From contig NZ_AP014936.1 of the NCBI RefSeq assembly GCF_002355415.1, positions 2,914,001 to 2,978,000 of the forward strand: 64,000 nucleotides of DNA, read 5' to 3'. A program made the translations under genes and the position numbers. A model generated the notes under the pieces. The model was not told the origin of the DNA. It worked only from the letters and a program-made list of their open reading frames with translations, and searched no databases. The DNA comes from Sulfurifustis variabilis (GTDB lineage: Bacteria; Pseudomonadota; Gammaproteobacteria; Acidiferrobacterales; Sulfurifustaceae). Below are positions 27,653-36,270 of this stretch, in pieces (the stretch's first letter is position 1; each line of letters begins with the position of its first letter).

Positions 27653-28015
27653 TCACCGGTCCGGACAGCCCTCGTCCGGCGTCAGCGAGAGGAACACCCG
27701 CCCGCCTTCGACGCGCAACGGAAAACGCGCGGCGCAGCCCTCGTCGGGCGCAACGGCGAGGCCGGTATCGAGGTGAACCTTCCAGTCGTGCAGCGGGCAG
27801 GCGACCCGGCGCCCGTGCACGATCCCCTGCGACAGCGGCCCGCCCTTGTGCGGGCACCGGTCGCGCAGCGCGAACACCTCGTCACCGGCGGTGCGGAACA
27901 CCGCGATGTCCCCGAACGCCGCGCGCACGACGCGCGCGCCCTGCCGCGGGATGCTTGCGAGCGGACCAATGTCGATCCATTCCGGTGTTATCTGCTTTGC
28001 TTGATTGACCGCCAT
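27653..28015 (-). CDS. nirD: Nitrite reductase (NADH) small subunit, Rieske-type
   Basis: A 120-residue Rieske-like protein that partners with NirB in reducing nitrite to ammonium. The iron-sulfur motif CPHKGG and CPLHDWK keep both Cys-X-His pairs, typical of [2Fe-2S]-binding NirD. The start at 28015 has GGAGGCGGGA directly upstream; an ATG 12 bases earlier contains that Shine-Dalgarno sequence and is less likely. It is separated from nirB by 337 bases of repeats, whereas these two genes are normally adjacent. Confidence 0.9.
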   Translation of the reverse strand: MAVNQAKQITPEWIDIGPLASIPRQGARVVRAAFGDIAVFRTAGDEVFALRDRCPHKGGPLSQGIVHGRRVACPLHDWKVHLDTGLAVAPDEGCAARFPLRVEGGRVFLSLTPDEGCPDR

Positions 28016-28030
28016 TCCCGCCTCCATACC

Positions 28031-28249
28031 TGTCGTTGCGAGCGAAGCGAAAGACTCGTCCGAATCGATCCATGACGAGATTGCTTCGTCGCCTTCGGCT
28101 TCTCGCAATGACACCGTTCCAGGCCGCCTGAAAAGTCGCTTTCCCCGTCAGTGGAGCGACGTGAAACAATCCTCCGTCCTGCCGGTTGTGAGTTTGCGGA
28201 GCCTGTCCCGAGCGCAGCGAGGGATCGCCTTCGGCTCCTCGCAATGACA
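28031..28249. repeat. Two family A palindromic repeats between nirB and nirD
   Basis: A fairly complete copy spans 28031-28113 (TGTCGTTGCGAGCGAAGCG facing TTCTCGCAATGACA) and a decayed copy 28199-28249 (ending CTCCTCGCAATGACA). They account for most of the 337-base gap 28016-28352. No gene or promoter is evident. The insertion lies inside an operon and may change the relative expression of nirD and nasA. Confidence 0.75.
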
Positions 28250-28352
28250 TGGCCCCGGGTTCCATACAAAGGCACTCTCTCGTCGCTGCAGCGAAACGAA
28301 GCACTCCCGATGTCGGCGCTCGCGCCGGCCGCGTTTGTCAACCTGCTCGGAC

Positions 28353-30791
28353 TCATCCCACGCGCCGCAGCGGAACGAACTCGTGACGGTCCTTGCCTTC
28401 GGCGCGCTCGGTCCACGGGTCCACCTGCGCGAAGGTCTGCGAGTGCAGGAAGCGCTGCGCCAGCGCCTTGCGACCGGTTTCGTCTTCCACCACGCGGCGC
28501 TTCACGTAGGCCAGGCCGACGCGCTCCACCCACGGCGCCGTGCGCTCCAGGTAATGCGCCTCCTCGCGATACACCTGCAGGAAGGCCGCGCAGTACTCCA
28601 GCACCTCTACGGGCGTCTTCACCGCGCACAGGAAGTCCGTGGCCCGCACCTTCACGCCGCCGTTGCCGCCGACGTGGAGCTCGTAGCCCGAATCGACGCA
28701 CACGACCCCGAAGTCCTTGATGGTGGCCTCGGCGCAGTTGCGCGGGCAGCCGGAGACCGCGAGCTTCACCTTGTGCGGCATCCACGAACCCCAGGCCATC
28801 TTCTCGAGCTGGATGCCCATCGTGGTCGAGTCCTGGGTGCCGAAGCGGCACCAGTTCTTGCCGACGCACGTCTTCACGGTGCGGATGGCCTTGCCGTACG
28901 CATGGCCGGAGACGAACCCCGCGCGCGACAGGTCGCCCCACATGGCCGGCAGCGTTTCCTTCGGCACGCCGAGGAAGTCGATGCGCTGGCCACCCGTGAT
29001 GTGCACCGTCGGCACCCGGTATTTCTCGGCGATCTCCGCGAGCGCCTTGAGCTCGGCGGGGGTCGTCTCGCCGCCCCAGATGCGGGGCACGACCGAATAG
29101 GTTCCGTCCTTCTGGATGTTGGCGTGCACGCGCTCGTTGATGAAGCGGGACTGGTTGTCGTCGACGTACTCGCCCGGCCAGGCGACGAGGAGATAGAAGT
29201 TGAGCGCCGGGCGGCACTTGTTGCAGCCGTCGGGCGTCTTCCATTCGAGTTTCTCCATGACCGCTCGAATCGTCTTGAGCCCGAGGCTGCGGATCGCCTC
29301 CCGGATCTCGTCGTGCGCATGGTCGGTGCAGGGGCAGAGCGGCTTCTTCTTCGGTGTCGTGGAGTAATCGCCGCCGAGCGTGGACGCGAGCAGCGCCTCG
29401 ACGAGGCCGGTGCACGAGCCGCAGGAGCTCGAGGCCTTGGTGTGGGCGCGCACCTCCTCGAGCGTGAAGAGCTTCTTGCCGGTAATGGCCGACACGATCG
29501 CACCCTTGCACACGCCGTTGCAGCCGCAGATCTCGGCGTCGTCGGCCAGCGCCGACACGCGCGTCTTGATGTCGCCGTGGCCGGAGTCGCCGACGTGCGC
29601 CTGGCCGAACAGCAGCCGGTCGCGCAGATCCGCGACGTCGGTCCCGTCGCGCATGAGCTGGAAGTACCACGCGCCGTCCATGGTGTCGCCGTACATCACG
29701 GCGCCGCGAATGCGGTTGTCCTTGAGCGCGAGCTTCTTGTATACCCCGCGGCCCGGGTCCTGCAGCACGATCTCCTCGACGCCGTCCCCGCCCTGGAATT
29801 CGCCGGCGGAAAAGAGGTCGATGCCGGTGACCTTGAGCTTGGTCGAGGTCATCGAGCCCGTGTAGCGGGCGTAGCCGAGCCGGGCGAGGTGGTTCGCGCA
29901 CACCTTCGCCTGCTCGAACAGCGGCGCCACGAGGCCGTAGGTTTGGCCCCGGTGCTGCACGCATTCGCCGACGGCGTAGATACGCGGGTCGTAGGTCTGC
30001 ATCGTGTCGTTCACGACCACGCCGCGCTCGCAATGAAGGCCCGCGCTCTGCGCGAGCGCGATGTTCGGACGGATGCCGACGGCCATCACCACGAGATCGG
30101 CCGGGATCTCGGTGCCGTCCTTGAGGCGCACCGCGCGCACGCGTTCGTCGCCGACGATCGCCTCGGTCTGCGCCTCCATGGCGAAACGGAGCCCGCGCTC
30201 TTCGAGCGAGCGCCTGAGAAGCGCCGCCGCCGCCCGGTCGAGCTGCTTCTCCATGAGCGCATCGAGCAGGTGGATCACCGTCACGCGCATCCCCTGCTTC
30301 AGCAGGCCGTTCGCGGCCTCGAGTCCCAGCAGGCCGCCGCCGATGACGACCGCGTCCTGCCTCGACCGGGCGATCGCCAGCATGCACTCCACGTCGTACA
30401 GATCGCGGAAGGTCACGACGCCCGGCAGCTTCGTCCCCGGCACGGGGATCACGAACGGCGCGGACCCCGTGGCGAGGATCAGCCGGTCGTAGGGCGCCTC
30501 GGTACCGTCGGCGGCCACCACCCGGCGACGGGCCCGGTCGATGCGGACCACCTCCTTGCCCTTGTGCAGCGTGATGCCGTTGCCCGCGTACCAGCCATCG
30601 CCGTTGAGGACGATCTCCTCGAACCGCTTCTCGCCGGTCAGCACCGGCGAGAGCAGGATGCGGTTGTAGTTCGGCAGCGGCTCGGCGCCGAACACCGTGA
30701 CGGCGTACCGGTCCGGCGCGAGCTCGATCAGCTCCTCGAGCGCGCGCACGCCCGCCATGCCGTTGCCGACCAGCACCAGTCTTTCCTTCAT
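28353..30791 (-). CDS. nirB: Nitrite reductase (NADH) large subunit
   Basis: About 812 residues with the full NirB order. The FAD/NAD(P)H reductase comes first (LVLVGNGMAG, then VVIGGGLLGLEAANGL and IYAVGECVQHRG), followed by a BFD-like [2Fe-2S] domain (CGCNGVCKG and SSCGSC). The sulfite/nitrite reductase ferredoxin-like and sirohaem/[4Fe-4S] domains end the protein (CVGKNWCRFG and SGCPRNCAEA). It carries out six-electron reduction of nitrite to ammonium in the cytosol. Two in-frame ATGs lie six bases apart; the second (30791) is better spaced from GGGGAGG. It begins 13 bases after nrtD. Confidence 0.93.
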   Translation of the reverse strand: MKERLVLVGNGMAGVRALEELIELAPDRYAVTVFGAEPLPNYNRILLSPVLTGEKRFEEIVLNGDGWYAGNGITLHKGKEVVRIDRARRRVVAADGTEAPYDRLILATGSAPFVIPVPGTKLPGVVTFRDLYDVECMLAIARSRQDAVVIGGGLLGLEAANGLLKQGMRVTVIHLLDALMEKQLDRAAAALLRRSLEERGLRFAMEAQTEAIVGDERVRAVRLKDGTEIPADLVVMAVGIRPNIALAQSAGLHCERGVVVNDTMQTYDPRIYAVGECVQHRGQTYGLVAPLFEQAKVCANHLARLGYARYTGSMTSTKLKVTGIDLFSAGEFQGGDGVEEIVLQDPGRGVYKKLALKDNRIRGAVMYGDTMDGAWYFQLMRDGTDVADLRDRLLFGQAHVGDSGHGDIKTRVSALADDAEICGCNGVCKGAIVSAITGKKLFTLEEVRAHTKASSSCGSCTGLVEALLASTLGGDYSTTPKKKPLCPCTDHAHDEIREAIRSLGLKTIRAVMEKLEWKTPDGCNKCRPALNFYLLVAWPGEYVDDNQSRFINERVHANIQKDGTYSVVPRIWGGETTPAELKALAEIAEKYRVPTVHITGGQRIDFLGVPKETLPAMWGDLSRAGFVSGHAYGKAIRTVKTCVGKNWCRFGTQDSTTMGIQLEKMAWGSWMPHKVKLAVSGCPRNCAEATIKDFGVVCVDSGYELHVGGNGGVKVRATDFLCAVKTPVEVLEYCAAFLQVYREEAHYLERTAPWVERVGLAYVKRRVVEDETGRKALAQRFLHSQTFAQVDPWTERAEGKDRHEFVPLRRVG

Positions 30792-30804
30792 CGTCATCCT
30801 CCCC

Positions 30805-31605
<801 letters not shown>

Positions 31606-31616
31606 GATCGCTCCCT

Positions 31617-32516
31617 CTAGCGGGCGGTGGGGTCGAGGCGACGCTGCACGGCGTTCATCAGCCCCTCCAGCGCCATGCCGACGAGGCCGATCACGACGAT
31701 CGCGACGATGATCGAGGAGACGTTCAGGTTGTTCCATTCGTCCCACACGTAGAAGCCGATGCCGATACCGCCCGTGAGCATCTCGGCGGCCACGATCACC
31801 ATCCAGGCGATGCCGAGCGACAGCCGCATGCCCGCGAGGATGTACGGGCGCGCGGCGGGAAGCAGGATCTTCGTCGCGACCTCGATCGGGTTGAGCTTGA
31901 GCACGCGCGCGACGTTCATGTAGTCCCGCGGGATCGCGCGCACGCCGGCCGCGGTGTTGAGCAGCGTGGGCCAGATGCAGGTGATGAAGATCACGAAGAT
32001 CGCCGACGGGTTGACCGCCTTGAAGAGGAGCAGCCCGATCGGCAGCCACGCGAGCGGGCTCACCGGCCGCAGGATCTGGACCAGCGGCTGCCAGGCGGTG
32101 TCGAAGGTCCTGCTCGCGCCCATGAGGAACCCGACCGGAATGGCCACCAGTACGGCGAGGCCGAAGCCGGCCGCGACGCGCCCGAGCGAGTACAAGAGCT
32201 GCCAGCCGATGCCCTTGTCGTTCGGGCCGGCGTCGCGGAACGGATCGGCGAAGATCTCGAGCGCGCGCTCGGCGGCCGCCTTCGGGCTCGGCAACTCCGG
32301 GGCGACGTGCGCCTGCACGATCGCCCAGGCGGCGAGCAGGACGAGGAAAGTCAGGAGCGGCAGGCTGAGGCGCGCCAGCCAGTCCCGGCCGACGCGCACT
32401 CGCCGCCGACCCGGCGAGGCCGTCGCCGGCGGCGCGGGCGAAGCGGCGCCGGCGGATTTCGGGACCGGTTGCGCTTCGGACTTCTTGGGCGCGAGTTTCA
32501 CGATGGCTGCGGGCAT
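31617..32516 (-). CDS. nrtB: Nitrate ABC transporter permease
   Basis: A 299-residue inner-membrane permease of the NrtB/SsuC family. An unusually Pro/Ala-rich cytoplasmic N-terminus (about 45 residues) precedes about six helices, starting with LPLLTFLVLLAAWAIV. The coupling loop is ARVLKLNPIEVATKILLPAA, and AWMVIVAAEMLTGGIGIGF is a family hallmark. AGGAGGGACCC directly precedes the ATG. It lies between nrtA and nrtD. Confidence 0.9.
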   Translation of the reverse strand: MPAAIVKLAPKKSEAQPVPKSAGAASPAPPATASPGRRRVRVGRDWLARLSLPLLTFLVLLAAWAIVQAHVAPELPSPKAAAERALEIFADPFRDAGPNDKGIGWQLLYSLGRVAAGFGLAVLVAIPVGFLMGASRTFDTAWQPLVQILRPVSPLAWLPIGLLLFKAVNPSAIFVIFITCIWPTLLNTAAGVRAIPRDYMNVARVLKLNPIEVATKILLPAARPYILAGMRLSLGIAWMVIVAAEMLTGGIGIGFYVWDEWNNLNVSSIIVAIVVIGLVGMALEGLMNAVQRRLDPTAR

Positions 32517-32532
32517 GGGTCCCTCCTGTCAC

Positions 32533-33960
32533 TCACGCGTTGACCCTGGCGAGCGCCGCCAGGTCCACCTTCATGGTCTGGACCTCGAAGCTCTTCAGGT
32601 AGGCGAGCGGCCTGGCCGGGTCGAACGTCATCCCGTCGAAGAACCGGTCCGGGCCCATCGCGATCGGCTGCGTCGCCTGGGTCAGCGTCCACGGGCCGGC
32701 GTGCGTGCCTTCGGTCTTGCGGTCGACCGTGGGCACCGGAATGCCCAGCGCCTTCGCCGCGTCGCGATAGATGTCGGGACGGTACACCGCCGCGGCGGTC
32801 TTCCGGATGTCGAGCGGCTGCTCGATCTGCCCCCAGCGGATCATCTGGCCGATGAACCATTCGGCGTGCGAGCGCCACGGGAAGGTGGCGGCGTAGCGGT
32901 AGAACACGTTGAAGTCCGGCAGCGGCCGCGGCGCCTCGTTCTTGCCGTACTGGTAGGTGCCGGTCATGGACATCTTCACGACCTCTTCCGGCGCGTTCAC
33001 GTAGGATTTCTGCGAGATGATCTTCACCACCTCCATGCGGTTCTCCGGCTGGTCCATCCACTGCGCCGCCTCGAGCAGCGCGCGGATCGCGGCCCGGTGG
33101 GTGTTCGGGTGCTTCTCGGCCCACTCGAGGTTCACGCCGAACACCTTCTCCGGGTTGTTGTTCCAGATCTCGTAGTTGGTGATGATCGTGCGCCCGAGCC
33201 CCGCGGTGACGGCGCGCTCGTTCCACGGCTCGCCGACGCAGTAGCCGACGATGTTCCGGGCCGAGAGGTTCGCCACCATCTGCGGCGGCGGGATCACGAT
33301 CAGGCGCACGTCGTTGTCCGGATCGATGCCGGCCGAGGCCATCCAGTAGCGCAGCTCGTAGTTGTGCGTCGAGACCGGGAACACGACGGCAAACGTCATC
33401 GGCGGTCTTCCCGCCTTCCGGTCGGCGTCGATCACCTTCTTCAGGGCGCGCGCCGTGGTCGGGCGTTCCTGCATGGCCTGCGGATCGGCCGCCACCATGC
33501 GCTCGTAAAGCTCGTTCGAGACGGTGATGCCGTTGCCGTTGAGGTCCATGCTGAAGGCGGTCACGGTCGGCTTCGGCACCGCGCCGATGCCGAGGCTCGC
33601 GGCGATCGGCATGCCCGCCAGCATGTGCGCGCCGTCGAGCGCACCGATCGAGACCTTGTCGCGGATATTGGCCCACGACGCTTCTTTGGAGATCGCGACG
33701 TCGAGGCCCTGCTTCCTGAAGTAGCCCTTCTCCGCGGCCACCACGAGCACCGCGCAGTCGGTGAGGGGGATGATGCCGAAGGTGAGCCTCGTCTTCTCGA
33801 GCGGCTCGCCGCTGCCGGCGTAGGCCCCCACGCGCAGGAAGTCGGGCAACAGGCTGCCGACGCCGATCGCCCCGATCCCGGCCGCGCCGGTGCGCAGGAA
33901 CGTCCTGCGCGACGGCTGCGGCGGCGCCCCTTTTCCACGGTACTTGTCGCCAGCGCTCAT
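32533..33960 (-). CDS. nrtA: Nitrate ABC transporter substrate-binding protein with Tat signal
   Basis: A 475-residue NrtA-type binding protein. A twin-arginine signal is visible as PSRRTFLRTGAAGIG, so it is exported folded to the periplasm and is not a cytoplasmic NasS sensor. The mature part begins LTFGIIPLTDCAVLVVAAEKGYF and contains nitrate-site segments such as HMLAGMPIA and VGYCVGEPWN. The start at 33960 fits the signal peptide; upstream sequence is the NasT leader. It is the first gene of the nitrate import and reduction operon. Confidence 0.9.
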   Translation of the reverse strand: MSAGDKYRGKGAPPQPSRRTFLRTGAAGIGAIGVGSLLPDFLRVGAYAGSGEPLEKTRLTFGIIPLTDCAVLVVAAEKGYFRKQGLDVAISKEASWANIRDKVSIGALDGAHMLAGMPIAASLGIGAVPKPTVTAFSMDLNGNGITVSNELYERMVAADPQAMQERPTTARALKKVIDADRKAGRPPMTFAVVFPVSTHNYELRYWMASAGIDPDNDVRLIVIPPPQMVANLSARNIVGYCVGEPWNERAVTAGLGRTIITNYEIWNNNPEKVFGVNLEWAEKHPNTHRAAIRALLEAAQWMDQPENRMEVVKIISQKSYVNAPEEVVKMSMTGTYQYGKNEAPRPLPDFNVFYRYAATFPWRSHAEWFIGQMIRWGQIEQPLDIRKTAAAVYRPDIYRDAAKALGIPVPTVDRKTEGTHAGPWTLTQATQPIAMGPDRFFDGMTFDPARPLAYLKSFEVQTMKVDLAALARVNA

Positions 33961-33993
33961 ATGGTCTGCTTCCGGTCTCCGGTTCGATCGGCC

Positions 33994-34039
33994 AAAAAAA
34001 AGCGCCCATGGTCCGGGCTCCCGCCCGGCACATGGACGC
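33994..34039 (-). terminator. Conditional intrinsic terminator in the nrtA leader
   Basis: On the minus strand GCGTCCATG pairs with CATGGGCGC (one G-U pair), with an inner CCGGGC/GCCCGG stem, followed by eight U. It ends 34 bases before the nrtA start. Confidence 0.85.
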
Positions 34040-34113
34040 CGTTGTCCCGCGAGCGCGCTCGGCCGACGCGGCCGACGCTTCGCATAGCGCACGTCCCGCC
34101 GTTGGGCCGTGCC
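33994..34113 (-). promoter_or_regulatory. ANTAR/NasT-responsive leader RNA upstream of nrtA
   Basis: Read on the minus strand. The first hairpin (34112-34089) has arms GCACG and CGTGC plus CCC/GGG closing a hexaloop AACGGC. The second (34047-34034) is GGAC, hexaloop AACGGC, GTCC. Both loops have A at position 1 and G at position 4, the recognition rule for ANTAR-domain antiterminators. The 3' arm of hairpin 2 is part of the 5' arm of the terminator at 33994-34039, so the two structures exclude each other. NasT binding should allow read-through into nrtA when nitrate or nitrite is present. Confidence 0.85.
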
Positions 34114-34136
34114 TCGTGTTCAGCAGGCTGCCCTTC

Positions 34137-34152
34137 AGCAATCGCCGTGCCA
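34137..34152 (-). promoter_or_regulatory. Sigma-54 promoter of the nrtA operon
   Basis: The minus strand reads TGGCACGGCGATTGCT, matching the -24/-12 consensus TGGCACN5TTGCW in all key positions. Transcription would start near 34126, about a dozen bases before the first ANTAR hairpin. The same element occurs at the equivalent position in front of the globin operon. Confidence 0.78.
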
Positions 34153-34225
34153 GCGGCGATGCGGACGATTCTCCCTGCAAATACGGCACCCGGGCGCACC
34201 GGCGATCCTGCCGGGCATCCCGTCC

Positions 34226-34241
34226 TGCACCGCGATGGCGC
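34226..34241. promoter_or_regulatory. Possible NtrC enhancer site upstream of nrtA
   Basis: TGCACCGCGATGGCGC resembles the NtrC dyad TGCACCN4TGGTGCA, with one or two mismatches, about 75-90 bases upstream of the -24 element. The rest of the gap 34153-34306 shows no gene. Confidence 0.42.
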
Positions 34242-34306
34242 GCCGCTTCATCCGTCTGCAACGCATCGGTGCGCCGGGAACACGCGTGCCTTCGGCATGG
34301 CCTCCG

Positions 34307-34897
34307 TCACGCATCGATCGGGATGCGGATCACGACTCCGCCCATCACGTCGCCGATCCTGAAGTCGGTCCGCGGGCTGTCCTTGTGCTCGTTGTGGCAG
34401 GTCACGCACGCCGGGGCGACGGCATAGTCGGGATAGACGGCCGTGAAGTACGTCTTGTCCCCGAGCTTCTCCTTCGCGTAATAGTTCTCCCCTTTCTTGT
34501 CGATGATGTACTGAAGGCCGGCCTTCTCGGCCTCGGTCTTCGGCGCGTTCTGCTTGTTCACCGGCCACAGCGACAGCAGCGAGTAGCTGAACGTCGCCCC
34601 CTTGTCGCGCACCATCTCGGCGCCGGCGCGGAACATCTGCGCCGGGAGCACCAGCGCCTTGTCTTCCTTCCAGTGCTCGCTCGCCTTGATGATCTTTTCC
34701 TCGTTCTGAAGGCGGTTGACGATCAGCTTCGTGTACACCGTGCGGTCGGTCTCGAGCACCGTGTGCAGCGCGTCGGTCATGGCCTGCGGCGTGATGCCTC
34801 CCTCGCTCTTCGAGCCGGAGGCGCTGCATCCGGCTACCGCAACGGTCGAGGCGGCCGCGACCAGCGCGAGTCGCAGGGAACGGGTGGGATATTTCAT
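34307..34897 (-). CDS. DUF3365 (Tll0287-like) haem-binding lipoprotein
   Basis: A 196-residue lipoprotein. The N-terminus carries a signal with lipobox VAGC (Cys near residue 24). The body matches the DUF3365/Tll0287-like sensor-type domain (ALVLPAQMFRAGAEMV, then SLLSLWPVNKQNAPKTEAEKAGL), and a c-type haem motif CVTCH lies near the C-terminus. It should face the periplasm. Its ATG overlaps the stop of the multihaem cytochrome gene (ATGA), so the two are translationally coupled. It is the last gene of the globin operon. A redox or signalling role is likely, but the partner is unknown. Confidence 0.8.
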   Translation of the reverse strand: MKYPTRSLRLALVAAASTVAVAGCSASGSKSEGGITPQAMTDALHTVLETDRTVYTKLIVNRLQNEEKIIKASEHWKEDKALVLPAQMFRAGAEMVRDKGATFSYSLLSLWPVNKQNAPKTEAEKAGLQYIIDKKGENYYAKEKLGDKTYFTAVYPDYAVAPACVTCHNEHKDSPRTDFRIGDVMGGVVIRIPIDA

Positions 34898-36261
34898 CGT
34901 GGTCTCCTGGGTTGACGGGGTTGGGAAAGGCGCTCGAGCGCCATGTCGATGCTCGTCACGTGGTGCGCCGGGCGGCCGGCGAAGTTGCGCCGGACCAGGT
35001 CCGGGTCGGCCAGCGCGTCGATCGAGAACGCGAGGCCGTGGCAGGCGAGGCAGACGCCGCGGACCATCTTCTCGTTCGGCCGCAGGTTGGCGTTCTGGTT
35101 GTGCTCGACCCGTACCTGGGTCTCGACGCCGCCCGCCTTGCGGGGCGTGCGCGGCAGGTGGCAGGTGGCGCAGGAGACGCCGCTGCCCGCCGCGGCCTCG
35201 CCACGAAGCTCGGCGCTCCACAGCCGGGCATGCGCCGAGCCCCGATAGGCGCGGCTGTGGTCGTCGTCGTGGCAGCCGAGGCAGGACTCCGCCGCGGCGG
35301 TGCGCGTGTCGAACGCGTGGGCGCCGTGGCAGCTGGTGCAGCCGAGCTCGCGGTCCGCGGCATCGGCGTGCATGGGAAGGCGCGCCTCGCGCGGGCGCAT
35401 CGGGGGCAGCTGCTGTTTCAAGCGCATGCCGTGCCTGCCGGCCTCGAAGCCCTCGCGCTCCTCGCTGTGGCAGCCTGCGCAAACCGCCGGCGCCGGCCGG
35501 TCGACCCATGCGCTCGCCGCCGAAGCGTCGGGGCCGCGATGGCAGTCGCGGCAGTTGACGCCGGCGCGCGCGTGAGCGGTTGCCCTCCAGTCTTCGAGCA
35601 GCTTCGCGTCGGTGACCCTGTCCGCCGGCGCGTCGTGGTCGGCGGCGTCGAGCGGCGGGCGGCGCGCGATGCCGGCCGCCTGCATCCAGTTGCGCAGATC
35701 GCGCATGCCGAGCCGCGCGGGCGCGAGCGTAGCCGGCCGATCGCGGTGCTTGACGAGGAAGTCCTCGTAGAGCGCCGAGTTGTCGTGGTAGTTGTGACAA
35801 CCGGCGGAGGCGCAGGTATCGAAGGCGAGGTTCGCGTGCGAGGGCCGCTCCGCGCCCACCTCGGCATGACAATGCACGCACAGGTCCTCCGGCAGCGTAA
35901 CGCCCATGGCGCGCGTGCGCTGCGGCCGGTGCTCGGTGTGGCAGGTGATGCACCGGCGGGCGTCGATCGTCTCCAGCAGTTCGGCGTTGCGCGGGTCGTC
36001 GAACTTCGACTTCGGGTGCGAGTCCTTGACCGCCTCGAGCTCGGTGCCGTGACACGCGACGCAGGCAGCCTGCTTCACGCCGCCGAAGGGCGTGTGGCAA
36101 ACCTCGCACGCCTTCTCGATCTGGTAGTGGCCGTCGATCATCGTGCCCGGGGTGAACACGGTCTTGTCGGCCCACACCAGCCGCGCGGCGAGATAGCCGC
36201 TCAGCGCGACCGCGAGCGCCAGCGCCGCGATCCACCATCCGATGCGACTTCTCGCAGCCAT
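34894..36261 (-). CDS. Multihaem cytochrome c (10 CxxCH plus one CX4CH), membrane-anchored
   Basis: A 455-residue protein. One N-terminal helix (IGWWIAALALAVALSGYLAA) anchors it with the rest in the periplasm. Haem motifs in order are CEVCH, CVACH, CITCH, CVHCH, CASAGCH (CX4CH), CRDCH, CAGCH, CTSCH, CLGCH, CATCH and CLACH, eleven in all. No CxxCK active-site motif of NrfA-type nitrite reductase is present. Extra His residues, such as those in CHTEH and CHNYH, probably supply distal ligands. It lies 9 bases after the flavoprotein gene and overlaps the DUF3365 gene. It is probably an electron conduit or reductase tied to the nitrogen-assimilation regulon. Confidence 0.85.
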   Translation of the reverse strand: MAARSRIGWWIAALALAVALSGYLAARLVWADKTVFTPGTMIDGHYQIEKACEVCHTPFGGVKQAACVACHGTELEAVKDSHPKSKFDDPRNAELLETIDARRCITCHTEHRPQRTRAMGVTLPEDLCVHCHAEVGAERPSHANLAFDTCASAGCHNYHDNSALYEDFLVKHRDRPATLAPARLGMRDLRNWMQAAGIARRPPLDAADHDAPADRVTDAKLLEDWRATAHARAGVNCRDCHRGPDASAASAWVDRPAPAVCAGCHSEEREGFEAGRHGMRLKQQLPPMRPREARLPMHADAADRELGCTSCHGAHAFDTRTAAAESCLGCHDDDHSRAYRGSAHARLWSAELRGEAAAGSGVSCATCHLPRTPRKAGGVETQVRVEHNQNANLRPNEKMVRGVCLACHGLAFSIDALADPDLVRRNFAGRPAHHVTSIDMALERLSQPRQPRRPR

Positions 36262-36270
36262 GCGCGGCGC

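Noticed and set aside
33994-34039. Simple end-of-operon terminator for the globin operon
   Set aside because: The hairpin is followed by U only when read on the minus strand towards nrtA, and it overlaps an ANTAR hairpin; a leader attenuator explains it better.
34894-36261. NrfA-type ammonia-forming nitrite reductase
   Set aside because: No CxxCK motif is present and the haem count and spacing differ; only CxxCH/CX4CH motifs are seen.
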